In this document: positions 35,583-44,658 of the stretch, in pieces | Layout of the letters: every line of letters begins with the position of its first letter | How positions within the stretch are numbered: position 1 is the first letter of the stretch | NCBI RefSeq assembly: GCF_050296195.1 | Contig: NZ_JBNKRB010000012.1 | Length of the DNA: 64,000 nt | From: Gynuella sp050296195 | GTDB lineage: Bacteria > Pseudomonadota > Gammaproteobacteria > Pseudomonadales > Natronospirillaceae | Direction: 5' to 3' (one strand) | Position numbers and translations under genes: made by a program | The notes under the pieces: model-generated | Databases searched by the model: none | Told to the model about the DNA's origin: nothing | The model's input: the letters and a program-made list of their open reading frames with translations, nothing else

Positions 35583-35597
35583 TAGACGACTGGTCTA
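35583..35597. promoter_or_regulatory. Operator TAGACGACTGGTCTA before the tetR gene
   Basis: TAGAC-GACTG-GTCTA, a palindrome with five-base arms, 12 bases before ATG 35610. The same site (one base different) recurs before the DJ-1 gene, so it is probably the binding site of the TetR protein encoded here. Confidence 0.75.
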
Positions 35598-35609
35598 TTT
35601 TGAACTAGG

Positions 35610-36215
35610 ATGCCCACCATTATGACGAAACATTCAAAAGACAGTCGCCAGCACATACTCGAAGTTGCACAGGAAATTATCAGCTGCAAAGGCTTCAGTG
35701 CGGTTGGCTTGAACGAAGTATTGAAAGCAGCAGCAGTCCCAAAAGGGTCCTTCTATCATTATTTCGCGTCAAAGGAAGCCTTTGGCGTTGCCATGCTGGA
35801 AGATTATTTTGAGCAATACCTGATCACCATGGAACAGATTCTGACGCGCAAAGATTATCCGGCGATCGATAACCTGATGCTGTACTGGCAGAACTGGCTG
35901 GAAACTCAGGGAGGCCAGGAAGCCTGCGGCACTCGTTGTCTGGTGGTGAAACTGGCGGCCGAAGTCAGCGATTTGTCCTCGGCCATGCGCGCAGTATTGC
36001 ATCAAGGCACGCAAAATATTATTGCCAGACTCGCAGAGGCAATGGTTCGGGGTATTACAGAAGGCAGTCTGAAACTGGCACCGGATACAGCTTCGGCAAC
36101 AGCAACAACGTTGTACCAACTGTGGCTCGGGGCAAGCCTGATGGCTAAAATCACGCACAGCTCTGATCCGTTACACAGTGCCTTTGAGACCACCAGGGGA
36201 ATGCTGATCCCCTGA
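35610..36215 (+). CDS. TetR-family repressor, NemR-like
   Basis: A 201-aa protein. The helix-turn-helix lies at about residues 12-58 (RQHILEVAQEIISCKGFSAVGLNEVLKAAAVPKGSFYHYFASKEAFG). The ligand domain contains Cys residues (GQEACGTRCLVVKLAAE) in the position used by NemR-type sensors of electrophiles. The start is either ATG 35610 or ATG 35622. The operator overlaps its promoter, giving autorepression, and the same operator precedes the next gene. It is separated from that gene by a terminator, so the two are independent transcripts of one regulon. Confidence 0.88.
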   Translation: MPTIMTKHSKDSRQHILEVAQEIISCKGFSAVGLNEVLKAAAVPKGSFYHYFASKEAFGVAMLEDYFEQYLITMEQILTRKDYPAIDNLMLYWQNWLETQGGQEACGTRCLVVKLAAEVSDLSSAMRAVLHQGTQNIIARLAEAMVRGITEGSLKLAPDTASATATTLYQLWLGASLMAKITHSSDPLHSAFETTRGMLIP

Positions 36216-36231
36216 CAATGCAATCACGACA

Positions 36232-36255
36232 GCAGGTATCTACCTGCATTTTTTA
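36232..36255 (+). terminator. Terminator of the tetR gene
   Basis: GCAGGT (36232-36237) pairs with ACCTGC (36242-36247) around ATCT, followed by ATTTTTTA. Confidence 0.75.
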
Positions 36256-36266
36256 TCACTGAAAAT

Positions 36267-36281
36267 TAGACGACCGGTCTA
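36267..36281. promoter_or_regulatory. Operator TAGACGACCGGTCTA before the DJ-1 gene
   Basis: Same palindrome as at 35583-35597 with one change in the centre (C for T). It stands 37 bases before the DJ-1 start codon, where it would cover the promoter. Confidence 0.75.
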
Positions 36282-36318
36282 TTTTAAAATCAACTGACAA
36301 TTTCAGGAGCATTTCAAC

Positions 36319-36999
36319 ATGCAAATTTTAATGGTACTTACCTCTCACGACGAACTTGGCAACACAGGTTACAAAACCGGCTTCTGGCTGGAAGAGCTGG
36401 CAGCCCCTTATTATGTTTTCAAAGATGCCGGCGCCACCATCACTCTGGCGTCTCCAAAAGGTGGACAACCACCACTGGATCCAAAAAGCCACGAGCCGGA
36501 ATCCCAAACCGATGAAACCCGTCGTTTTGAAGCCGATGCAGAAGCAGTCGCCGCCCTGGCAGCCACGAAAAAACTGCAGGACGTCAACATGAATGATTTC
36601 GATGCCGTGTTTTACCCAGGCGGTCACGGACCATTGTGGGACCTGGCCGAAGACACTACCTCCATCAGCCTGATTGAACAGTTCGCCAATGCAGACAAGC
36701 CCGTCGCTGCGGTCTGTCATGCGCCTGGCGTACTACGCCATGTAAAAGGCAACGATGGCCAGCCTCTGGTCAACGGCAAATCCGTGACCGGATTTACCAA
36801 TACGGAAGAAGCAGCCGTGCAACTGACAGATGTCGTGCCTTTCCTGGTGGAAGACATGTTGAAGGAAAATGGCGGTGATTACAGTAAAGGAGCCGACTGG
36901 ATGCCACATGTAGTAACAGATGGCAAACTGGTGACCGGTCAGAATCCAGCATCTTCAGCCGATACCGCTAAGGCTTTGCTGGCATTACTGCAAGCTTGA
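36319..36999 (+). CDS. DJ-1/PfpI-family protein, probable glutathione-independent glyoxalase
   Basis: A 226-aa class I glutamine-amidotransferase-like protein of the Hsp31/glyoxalase III type. It has an early Glu (EELAAPYYVF), the nucleophile elbow A-V-C-H-A-P with Cys133, and the YPGGHGPLWDLA loop. It is expected to detoxify methylglyoxal or repair glycated groups in the cytosol (family knowledge). AGGAG precedes the ATG. The shared operator ties it to the adjacent NemR-like repressor, consistent with induction by reactive electrophiles. Confidence 0.87.
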   Translation: MQILMVLTSHDELGNTGYKTGFWLEELAAPYYVFKDAGATITLASPKGGQPPLDPKSHEPESQTDETRRFEADAEAVAALAATKKLQDVNMNDFDAVFYPGGHGPLWDLAEDTTSISLIEQFANADKPVAAVCHAPGVLRHVKGNDGQPLVNGKSVTGFTNTEEAAVQLTDVVPFLVEDMLKENGGDYSKGADWMPHVVTDGKLVTGQNPASSADTAKALLALLQA

Positions 37000-37014
37000 G
37001 AAGATCGTTCGACA

Positions 37015-37053
37015 TAAAAAACACCCGGCAGGGTATCCTGTCGGGTGTTTTTA
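37015..37053. terminator. Bidirectional terminator between the DJ-1 gene and adhE
   Basis: AAAACACCCGGCAGG and CCTGTCGGGTGTTTT pair around GTAT (one mismatch-type G:T). A/T tracts on both sides serve both convergent genes. Confidence 0.85.
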
Positions 37054-37089
37054 TCAGCCGATATCAGTTATCGGCAAGAGCTAGCTGTC

Positions 37090-39777
37090 TCAGGCAGCGG
37101 GTTCTTCAGATTTTTTCTGGCTCTGTTTGGCAGCCGCATCTTTCACCGGTTGTACCAGCGCTTTAGGTTGTCCGTAAAAGGCTGTTACATACAGGTCTTT
37201 GATTTCACTGATCATCGGATAACGAGGGTTAGCCGGAGTACACTGATCATCAAATGCTTCTTCTGACAACAGATCCAGTTTGTCCATAAACTCTACTTCA
37301 TTCACACCAGCGCCACGAATGCTTTTCGGTATGTTCAGTTCGGCTTTCAACTCATCAATCGCCGCTACCAATAGTTCCACCTTCTCGTCAGCACTGTTGC
37401 CACCCAGTTCAAGGTAATCGGCAATCCGGGCATAACGGGTTTTGGCCTGTGGATATTTATACTGCGGGAACGTACCTTGTTTAACCGGTACATCAGTTGA
37501 GTTGTATTTCACCACTTCACTGATCAACAGCGCATTAGCCAAACCATGGGGAACATGGAAATGCGCACCCAGTTTGTGAGCCATGGAGTGACAAACACCC
37601 AGGAATGCATTGGCAAATGCGATACCCGCCATGGTTGCAGCATAGTGAACTTTTTCACGCGCTTTAGGATCATCCTTACCATTTTTGTAAGCGCTGGGCA
37701 GATATTTGAACAGCAACCGAATCGCTTCCAGTGCCTGGCCATTGGTAAACTCATTGGCAAACAGGCTGACATAAGCTTCCAGCGCATGGGTCAAAGCGTC
37801 GACACCGCCGTAGGCAGTCAAGCCCTGTGGCAGGCTCATCACCAGATCAGGATCAATGATGGCCATGTTCGGTGTCAGCTCATAGTCGGCGATTGGATAT
37901 TTTACGCCGGTTTTTTCATCGGTCACTACCGCAAATGGTGTTACCTCGGAACCCGTACCAGAAGTGGTAGGTATGGCAACCATCTGAGCTTTAATACCCA
38001 TTTTCGGGAAGTGATAAATACGCTTACGAATATCCATAAACCGTAGTGCCAGATCTTCGAAACGGACTTCCGGATGTTCATACATGACCCACATGATTTT
38101 GGCTGCATCCATCGGTGAACCACCACCAAACGCAACAATCACATCTGGTTTGAAGGCATTACATTTTTCCACGCCTTTGTTAACGGTACGCAGTGTTGGA
38201 TCAGGCTCAACATCATAAAACACATCGGTTTCAAGCCCTTGCGCATGCAGAGCATCAGTGACCTGCTCGGTATACCCCTGATTAAACAGGAACGGATCGG
38301 TAACAACCAATGCCCGCTTTTTACCTTTCAAATCACTCAGCGCGACAGGCAATGCACCTTTACGGAAATAGATATCTTTGGGGATTTTATGCCACAACAT
38401 ATTTTCACGCCGGCTCGCAACAGTTTTCACATTAATCAGGTGTTTAGGACCTACGTTCTCAGAGACAGAGTTACCACCCCAACTACCGCAGCCCAATGTC
38501 AGTGACGGAGCCAGTTTAAAGTTGTACAGATCACCAATAGCACCCTGTGAAGCTGGCATGTTGATCAGGATACGACCGGTTTTCAGACGGCGACCAAACT
38601 CTTCGATACGTTCACGATTGTGATCCTGATCGGTATACAGGACAGATGTATGACCCATACCACCCAATTCAACCAGTGCTACGGCTTTGTCCAGCGCCTC
38701 ATCAAAATCTTTGGCCCGATACATGGCCAGAGTGGGAGAAAGTTTTTCATGAGCGAAAGGCTCATCGAGATCAATGGCATCACACTCAGCAATGATCACT
38801 TTGGCTTCTTTGGGGACTTCAACACCACCGATAGCTGCCACTTTGTAAGCAGGCTGTCCAACAATTGCCGGGTTCATTGAACCGTTGACGATAACTTGTT
38901 CACCAACTTTCTTTTTCTGCTCAGCAGACAGAACATAAGCGCCACGAGCCTGGAATTCAGATTTAACCTGCTCATAAACACTATCAACCACAACCACAGA
39001 CTGTTCAGAGGCACAAATGACACCATTGTCAAATGTTTTACTCATCAGCACTGAGCTCACTGCCTGTTTAATATGTGCGGATTCATCAATAACCGCTGGC
39101 GTATTACCAGCACCAACACCAATAGCTGGTTTACCAGAAGAATAAGCCGCCCGTACCATGCCGGGACCACCAGTGGCCAGAATCATGTTAATGTCAGGAT
39201 GGCGCATCAGATGCTGGCTCAGATCCACAGTCGGTTCTTCAATACAAGCAATAATGTCTTTAGGGGCACCTGCCGCAATGGCCGCATCCATTACAATTTT
39301 TGCTGCCAGAGCAGTACATTTTTTTGCTCTTGGGTGGGGAGAGAAGACAATACCATTACGGGTTTTCAGTGCCAGCAGCGATTTGAAGATGGCTGTGGAT
39401 GTCGGGTTAGTGGTCGGTACCACACCTGCGAGAATACCAATAGGCTCAGCCACTTTCATGATGCCGTATGCGGTATCTTCTTCAAGAATGCCACAGGTTT
39501 TGTCGTCTTTGTATTTGTTGTAAATAATTTCAGAAGCAAAATGGTTTTTGATCGCCTTATCTTCGGCAATACCCATTCCGGTTTCTTCCACCGCCATTTT
39601 GGCAAGACCGATACGCGCATTATTAGCGGCCAGTGCAGCCTGACGAAAAATCTCATCAACCTGTGCCTGCGTAAAACGGGAATATACCCTTTGAGCAGCT
39701 TTTACCCGTTCGATCAGAGCATCTAAATTTGCCAGGCTTTTATCCGGACTGGATGCTTCAACTTTTTTATTGGCCAT
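37090..39777 (-). CDS. adhE: Bifunctional acetaldehyde-CoA/alcohol dehydrogenase
   Basis: An 895-aa protein. The N-terminal CoA-acylating aldehyde dehydrogenase (~1-440) has the catalytic Cys near residue 255 (NGVICASEQ). The C-terminal iron-dependent alcohol dehydrogenase (~455-870) has GGGSPMDAAK and the His-rich FLGVCHSMAHKLGAHFHVPHG metal site. It converts acetyl-CoA to ethanol and re-oxidises two NADH in anaerobic growth; family members form spirosomes. A GGAGG ribosome site precedes the ATG. It is monocistronic, with an FNR-like site about 100 bases upstream. The gene for the partner activity, pflA, lies just beyond in the same orientation. Confidence 0.96.
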   Translation of the reverse strand: MANKKVEASSPDKSLANLDALIERVKAAQRVYSRFTQAQVDEIFRQAALAANNARIGLAKMAVEETGMGIAEDKAIKNHFASEIIYNKYKDDKTCGILEEDTAYGIMKVAEPIGILAGVVPTTNPTSTAIFKSLLALKTRNGIVFSPHPRAKKCTALAAKIVMDAAIAAGAPKDIIACIEEPTVDLSQHLMRHPDINMILATGGPGMVRAAYSSGKPAIGVGAGNTPAVIDESAHIKQAVSSVLMSKTFDNGVICASEQSVVVVDSVYEQVKSEFQARGAYVLSAEQKKKVGEQVIVNGSMNPAIVGQPAYKVAAIGGVEVPKEAKVIIAECDAIDLDEPFAHEKLSPTLAMYRAKDFDEALDKAVALVELGGMGHTSVLYTDQDHNRERIEEFGRRLKTGRILINMPASQGAIGDLYNFKLAPSLTLGCGSWGGNSVSENVGPKHLINVKTVASRRENMLWHKIPKDIYFRKGALPVALSDLKGKKRALVVTDPFLFNQGYTEQVTDALHAQGLETDVFYDVEPDPTLRTVNKGVEKCNAFKPDVIVAFGGGSPMDAAKIMWVMYEHPEVRFEDLALRFMDIRKRIYHFPKMGIKAQMVAIPTTSGTGSEVTPFAVVTDEKTGVKYPIADYELTPNMAIIDPDLVMSLPQGLTAYGGVDALTHALEAYVSLFANEFTNGQALEAIRLLFKYLPSAYKNGKDDPKAREKVHYAATMAGIAFANAFLGVCHSMAHKLGAHFHVPHGLANALLISEVVKYNSTDVPVKQGTFPQYKYPQAKTRYARIADYLELGGNSADEKVELLVAAIDELKAELNIPKSIRGAGVNEVEFMDKLDLLSEEAFDDQCTPANPRYPMISEIKDLYVTAFYGQPKALVQPVKDAAAKQSQKKSEEPAA

Positions 39778-40120
39778 TTTCAGGGCCTCCTATAACTACC
39801 AAGAAAGTCATTTTCATTGACAATCAGCAACAATGAATTGCCATTAAATGTAGAGGTATCAGCATTTTTCCTATTGACTCAGATCAGGTTGAATTCACGG
39901 AATAATTAATTATTTTCAAAAAATAATTATGAGCCAAAATACATAGAATATGCCTTTAAAATCAAAGACATAAAGAACCCTTCCGATACTGTTTAAAGAC
40001 CGGAAAATTCACCTGTAAATGTTTTTTTGTATTTATTTTTGGATGGGTGTTTGTGGAATTTTTAAAGCACAGAATATTTCTGTACTAACTATCTATCAGA
40101 TAGTAATCATGTATACGATA
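39778..40120. promoter_or_regulatory. adhE upstream region with an FNR-like site
   Basis: 343 bases with no gene. TTGACTCAGATCAG (39874-39887) approximates the FNR/ANR consensus TTGAT-N4-ATCAA, with changes at the outer bases. The rest is very AT-rich. Anaerobic induction of adhE is the likely purpose. Confidence 0.45.
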
Positions 40121-40915
40121 TCAATATTCTCCAGTAGCAAGACCATAACTGTTAAAAATAGCACTAATGCGTTTCATAGTGTCAGATGATGGAGGCGTCA
40201 CACCATTCAAGGCATATTCCTCACCCAATTCCTTCCACTTGTGTTCGCCCAATTGATGGAATGGCAACAGTTCAACTTTTTCCACATTCCCCAGCTGTGC
40301 TACAAAACGAGCCAACTCATCGGCATCATCTAAATCATCAGAATATCCGGGCACGACCACATAGCGAATCCACACTTTTTTCTCACGTTCGGCCAAATAA
40401 CGGGCAAACTTCAGAGCGTACTGATTGGAAACCCCAACCAATGCCTTATGCCGTTCCGGATTGATCTGTTTGATGTCCAGCATGACCAGATCCGTAAAAC
40501 CAAGTAGAGCATCGAGCGTGTCATCGTAATGTACGGCGTAACCATTGGTATCCAGACAGGTATGAAAACCCAGGTGCTTAAGGCTCTTGAACAGACGATA
40601 CACAAATTGCGCCTGTAACAACGGTTCACCGCCAGTGACGGTCACCCCCCCTTCAGACATTTCCATAAACGGCTGATAAGGAACAATTTCCTCCACCAGC
40701 TCACCGACTGAACGCAGCTCTCCAGCATTCAGATCCCAGGTATCACGGTTATGACAATACAGGCACCGGTACAGACAGCCCTGCAAAAACACCACAAAGC
40801 GGGTGCCTGGACCATCGACAGTACCAAAGGAATCGGTGGAATGAACGCGACCGAGCATGTGGTCGGCATCCATTTCATCTCCCGCAACGGGAATCAGGTT
40901 TTCAAGTCTGGTCAT
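40121..40915 (-). CDS. pflA: Pyruvate formate-lyase 1-activating enzyme
   Basis: A 264-aa radical SAM enzyme. The cluster motif is C-x3-C-x2-C at Cys47/51/54 (CLYRCLYCHNRDTW), followed by GGVTVTGGEPLLQ and the typical M-L-D-I-K-Q-I-N-P-E-R-H-K segment. It installs the glycyl radical on pyruvate formate-lyase. I start it at ATG 40915 (MTRLEN), with AGGAG five bases upstream, rather than at 40939. The pflB gene, its normal neighbour, is not in the window. A flanking adhE suggests a fermentative cluster that has been rearranged. Confidence 0.92.
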   Translation of the reverse strand: MTRLENLIPVAGDEMDADHMLGRVHSTDSFGTVDGPGTRFVVFLQGCLYRCLYCHNRDTWDLNAGELRSVGELVEEIVPYQPFMEMSEGGVTVTGGEPLLQAQFVYRLFKSLKHLGFHTCLDTNGYAVHYDDTLDALLGFTDLVMLDIKQINPERHKALVGVSNQYALKFARYLAEREKKVWIRYVVVPGYSDDLDDADELARFVAQLGNVEKVELLPFHQLGEHKWKELGEEYALNGVTPPSSDTMKRISAIFNSYGLATGEY

Positions 40916-41154
40916 AAATACTCCTATATTGGCTGACACTATAGCAGCTTTGTCCTTATCAAAATTGCCTCAGGTCAGTCTGCTAAAATGTTGTCGATCA
41001 CGCAGAACAGGCGTATTGTCGCTATCTGCAACACAGCATTCCCAATTCAGCAACATGGAAATTCTGCTATTCCTGGCAGCGGATATATCCAGCCATCATT
41101 ATTCACTGCGAAAGCCACTCCAACAGGATTGCATTTCCTCTGTTCAATCTTATG

Positions 41155-41345
41155 CTAGGGCCTGTCTACACGAGTTTCGTTGAACCTGTTATTGGCTAAA
41201 AAGGCTGCAATTAAGTGACGCGGCATTCCGACGGTTAACGTGAAGCTTAGTCATGCTAGGCGAACGTTGACCAACGCAAAGTGCGGCCTTTTTAGCCATA
41301 ACCCTTCGGGCTGAGGCCGATGAAATGAGTGTAGACAGGCCCTAG
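41155..41345. repeat. Palindrome-ended intergenic element with perfect 17-bp ends
   Basis: CTAGGGCCTGTCTACAC (41155-41171) is exactly inverted at 41329-41345. A second inverted pair lies inside, TGGCTAAAAAGGC near 41193-41205 against GCCTTTTTAGCCA near 41286-41298. It is 191 bp, has no ORF and lies in the 483-base gap between pflA and the tautomerase. The nested palindromes suggest a MITE-like element or a structured RNA. The rest of the gap (40916-41154) shows nothing else. Confidence 0.7.
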
Positions 41346-41398
41346 TCGCCAGCAACTACTGCAACATCAACCACCATCTCAATTACGAGGAACTTTAC

Positions 41399-41623
41399 AT
41401 GCCTTACGTCAATATCAAAATCACCAAAGAAGGTGCTACAGCAGAACAAAAAGCAGAATTGATTTCTGGGGTCACACAATTGTTAAAGGACGTTCTCAAT
41501 AAAAATCCCGCCACAACCGTCGTCGTAATTGATGAAGTGGAAACTGACAACTGGGGCATCGGTGGTGAACAGGTGACCGTTCTCAGACAACAGGCAGCGC
41601 AAAAACAACAGGACAAGTCCTGA
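41399..41623 (+). CDS. 4-oxalocrotonate tautomerase family protein
   Basis: A 74-aa protein. Pro2 becomes the N-terminal catalytic proline after Met removal (M-P-Y-V-N-I-K-I-T). The rest follows the family pattern (AEQKAELISGVTQLLKDVLNKNPATTVVVIDEV, NWGIGG). GAGGA precedes the ATG. The family interconverts keto and enol forms of small acids; the natural substrate here is unknown. It stands alone. Confidence 0.92.
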   Translation: MPYVNIKITKEGATAEQKAELISGVTQLLKDVLNKNPATTVVVIDEVETDNWGIGGEQVTVLRQQAAQKQQDKS

Positions 41624-41732
41624 AGCAGACCAATCTGCGCAGGCAACCAGGAAAAGATGACGTTCCTCAAAGGTACAACTGATAGATCAAAGTGCACATT
41701 GGAGATGTTTTTGTGTACGCGGCACGAATCCG

Positions 41733-42986
41733 CTATAACACCCAGGCGTTAACGAGCGACGCCACTCCCCACATCACAACCGTATAGTGCCAGTTGTTTT
41801 TGATGATCGCGCCAGCGGTAGCCTGATAACGGCTCATCAGCGCCAGACCAACACCGGTCAAAGGACTGGTGCCGGTGGAAATGGCCCAGCAGGACAAATA
41901 TAAAAACCCCAGACGAACTGGATCAGGGCTCAATGGCAATAACAATGGACTGACCACGGACACACTGACAATCGGATGAATCCCTACCATTCCAGCCGTA
42001 ATCATCACCGCCAGTACAACACTGAATAACCAGGAATCAAACTCAAACCCTGTCAGATCAAACACATTCGGATACAGTAAAATCAGGGCTTTGATGCCTG
42101 CAGAAAAAATACCGGCAGCCAGAAACAGCGCAAACTGACTGCCAATGTTAGCCAGCTTATAATTGATAAACTCATGTACCAGATACAGATCAGGACCGCC
42201 TCGCATAAACATCATTGCTCCGACAGGTGCCAGCAGGCAAATTAATACCAGCACGCTGATACCTGACCAGATGGAATGCGCCACCATCACGGCCACTGCC
42301 AGAAACAGTGGCATGATCAAACTCTCAACCCGAATTGGATAACCCTCGAACACCGCTTTTCGGTTCAGACTGACCTCCAGAATGGACAGTCCTATGCCAA
42401 TCAGGGCCATCAACAAGCCGGGCCAAAGCACCCCCTGCCAATTCAGGCCTGGCGCATAGGTAAGGGCCACACCGGTGGCCACAAAAAACGGTGACCACCA
42501 CGCTGCGGCGGAAAAACTCCGCGCCAGAATAACCCGCTGAGATACACTCAGAGCACCGTTGCGCTGCAGTCTGTCTCCGAACACGAACAGCACAGACAAG
42601 TTAATAACCGCCCCCAATAAATGCGATCCAAAGGCGGTTGTCACTAGTGCCCGGTTCCCCTGCGGCAATATTTTCTGCTCACTTTCAACATTGGCCAAAG
42701 CCAGGAAAGAAACCGCGACAAACATTCCCAACAACGGCAGGTTAACGGCGAAAATCTGCTGCCAGGGTAACCATAAGCCCTGAGTGCCGGCAAACAGTAA
42801 CGCTGCTCCCCCTGTTATCATCAGAATCGTGGATTGTCGTTGACCATTCCTGGCGATAAAACGCCACATTAGCGCATTGCTGATCCAGGCGGCCAGCGCG
42901 GGAGCCAATACAGGAATCCAACCGGCAACACTCATTAAATACAAAATCAGAGTACTGAGAACGATCCAACCGGTATATTTTTTCAT
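41733..42986 (-). CDS. Polytopic membrane protein, probable transporter, unassigned
   Basis: A 417-aa, highly hydrophobic protein with about twelve predicted helices and very few charged residues. An internal resemblance between the two halves (SFSAAAWWSPFFVATGVAL and SCWAISTGTSPLTGVGLAL) is of the kind seen in ion-transporter-superfamily carriers. I cannot place it in a named family. ATG 42986 (MKKYTGW) is a better start than the upstream TTG at 43022. Alone between a tautomerase and selO. Confidence 0.7.
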   Translation of the reverse strand: MKKYTGWIVLSTLILYLMSVAGWIPVLAPALAAWISNALMWRFIARNGQRQSTILMITGGAALLFAGTQGLWLPWQQIFAVNLPLLGMFVAVSFLALANVESEQKILPQGNRALVTTAFGSHLLGAVINLSVLFVFGDRLQRNGALSVSQRVILARSFSAAAWWSPFFVATGVALTYAPGLNWQGVLWPGLLMALIGIGLSILEVSLNRKAVFEGYPIRVESLIMPLFLAVAVMVAHSIWSGISVLVLICLLAPVGAMMFMRGGPDLYLVHEFINYKLANIGSQFALFLAAGIFSAGIKALILLYPNVFDLTGFEFDSWLFSVVLAVMITAGMVGIHPIVSVSVVSPLLLPLSPDPVRLGFLYLSCWAISTGTSPLTGVGLALMSRYQATAGAIIKNNWHYTVVMWGVASLVNAWVL

Positions 42987-43089
42987 GTTACAGCTTAGTG
43001 TGAGGAAATATTGAAGTGGCAATTATGATACCAGAAGCCTATGCGGATTCCCCGGGAATATTTACAACAAACCGCAAGCAAACGCTCCG

Positions 43090-44526
43090 TCAGGATGAGC
43101 AACTAACGGCCAGTGATTTGCTCCAGTCCGGTGGTAATTGCGCATAAGAGGCCAGTTCAGGGTACTCCTGAAAAGGTTGCTGTAAGGCCGGCAACAAGGC
43201 ATTAATTAGCGTGAAATCTTTTTTCTCCGCCGCTTCAATAGCCTCCTGAGCAACCCAATTACGCAATACCAAATAAGGATTATGACCTTGCATCTGTTGT
43301 CTTCGCGACGTTGCAGATGTGTCGTTCAATGCGTCGGTATAGTGTTGCCACCATGCGTCAAAGCCAGCGATGTCCAGGGTAAAGTTCCTAACATCCGGTT
43401 TGCGCTCATGAAGTTCGGCATGAGTCAGCCCGGTAAAACTGAAATGATAATCCATCTGCCCGCGCTTCAATAACTCAAGCCAGCCAATGGTTAACGATTC
43501 GCGCTGTTCCTCCGCCAGTTCTGCTATGCCCAGCTTATGGGACATCAGCGCCATATAATGACGTTGGTAACCGTCATTGTAACCATCGACTGCCTGCTGC
43601 AGAGTATCCACGGCCACCCAGGGAGTCAGACAGTTGCCCAACTGTACCAGGTTCCATAATCCAATCTTTGGCTGTTGATCATAAGCATAACGACCATAGT
43701 CATCAGAATGATTACAAATGAATGCGGGATCAAAGCGATCCAGAAAACCAAACGGACCATAATCGATCGTATCACCGAGTATGGAGAAATTATCCGTATT
43801 CATCACACCATGGCACCAACCCTGTGCCTGCCATCCGGCAATGAGTCGGGCAGTGCGTTGAACAACTTCGGTAAAAAAAGCGGCAATCGGTTCGGCACTA
43901 TTCAGGCACTCGGGAAAATATTGCTCCAAAGTAAAATCGATCAGAGCCTTCAACTCTTCATGCTGATTGGTATGGAAAAAAAACTGATAATGACCAAAGC
44001 GCAGAAAACTACGGGCTACCCGGGTCACCATCGCGGCGGTTTCTCTGGCTTCACGAATCACCACATCATCACTGCCGGTAATGGCCAGCGCGCGTGTTGT
44101 GGGAATGCCCAGTCCGGCCATATTTTCACTCATTAAATATTCCCGCACGCTGGAACGTAATACTGCCCGACCATCACCCATCCGGGAAAAAGGTGTCATT
44201 CCCGAACCTTTTAACTGCACTTCCCAAATCTGCTGATCGCGATCTTCCAATCCGCCAATCAACGCTGCCCGTCCGTCTCCGAGTCTTGGCGTGTAACCAC
44301 CAAACTGATGTCCGGCATAGACACTGGCTACCGCATCAACACTACGATGACCACTCAACAAAAAAATATCGTCTTCGCGTAATGGCTGTATTTGAAAAGT
44401 TTCGCTGAGTTGCGAATTTTCACTGACTAAATAGGGTTCACTGATTTTCTGAAGCGAAACTGGCACCAAATACGGCCGGTCCAACTGTCTAAACGGAAGG
44501 GGTTTGAGAATTTCGTGTAATGGCAT
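43090..44526 (-). CDS. selO: Protein adenylyltransferase SelO (YdiU/UPF0061)
   Basis: A 478-aa pseudokinase-fold enzyme that AMPylates proteins on Ser/Thr/Tyr, with a role in redox stress in E. coli. The family signatures are clear: YAGHQFGGYTPRLGDGRA, WEVQLKGSGMTPFSRMGDGRAVLRSS and HGVMNTDNFSILG. The C-terminus ends C-S-S, the conserved Cys position that is selenocysteine in eukaryotic SelO. The full-length family size is kept. The ribosome site is weak. Confidence 0.95.
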   Translation of the reverse strand: MPLHEILKPLPFRQLDRPYLVPVSLQKISEPYLVSENSQLSETFQIQPLREDDIFLLSGHRSVDAVASVYAGHQFGGYTPRLGDGRAALIGGLEDRDQQIWEVQLKGSGMTPFSRMGDGRAVLRSSVREYLMSENMAGLGIPTTRALAITGSDDVVIREARETAAMVTRVARSFLRFGHYQFFFHTNQHEELKALIDFTLEQYFPECLNSAEPIAAFFTEVVQRTARLIAGWQAQGWCHGVMNTDNFSILGDTIDYGPFGFLDRFDPAFICNHSDDYGRYAYDQQPKIGLWNLVQLGNCLTPWVAVDTLQQAVDGYNDGYQRHYMALMSHKLGIAELAEEQRESLTIGWLELLKRGQMDYHFSFTGLTHAELHERKPDVRNFTLDIAGFDAWWQHYTDALNDTSATSRRQQMQGHNPYLVLRNWVAQEAIEAAEKKDFTLINALLPALQQPFQEYPELASYAQLPPDWSKSLAVSCSS

Positions 44527-44658
44527 AGGATGACAACTGGATCGTTAGCAAAGAACCCTTATTATCAATCTTACCCATGCAGTCCTCAAGTTTTGATCAG
44601 GGATTATTCCAATGTGACGACATTGGAATAATTCTTGGAAAATGCGGGGTAAATCATT

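Noticed and set aside
37546..39726. Long plus-strand frames antisense to adhE (up to 217 codons)
   Set aside because: They are shadows of a strongly coding minus-strand gene, have no ribosome sites, and their translations are Cys/His/Phe-rich in a non-protein-like way.
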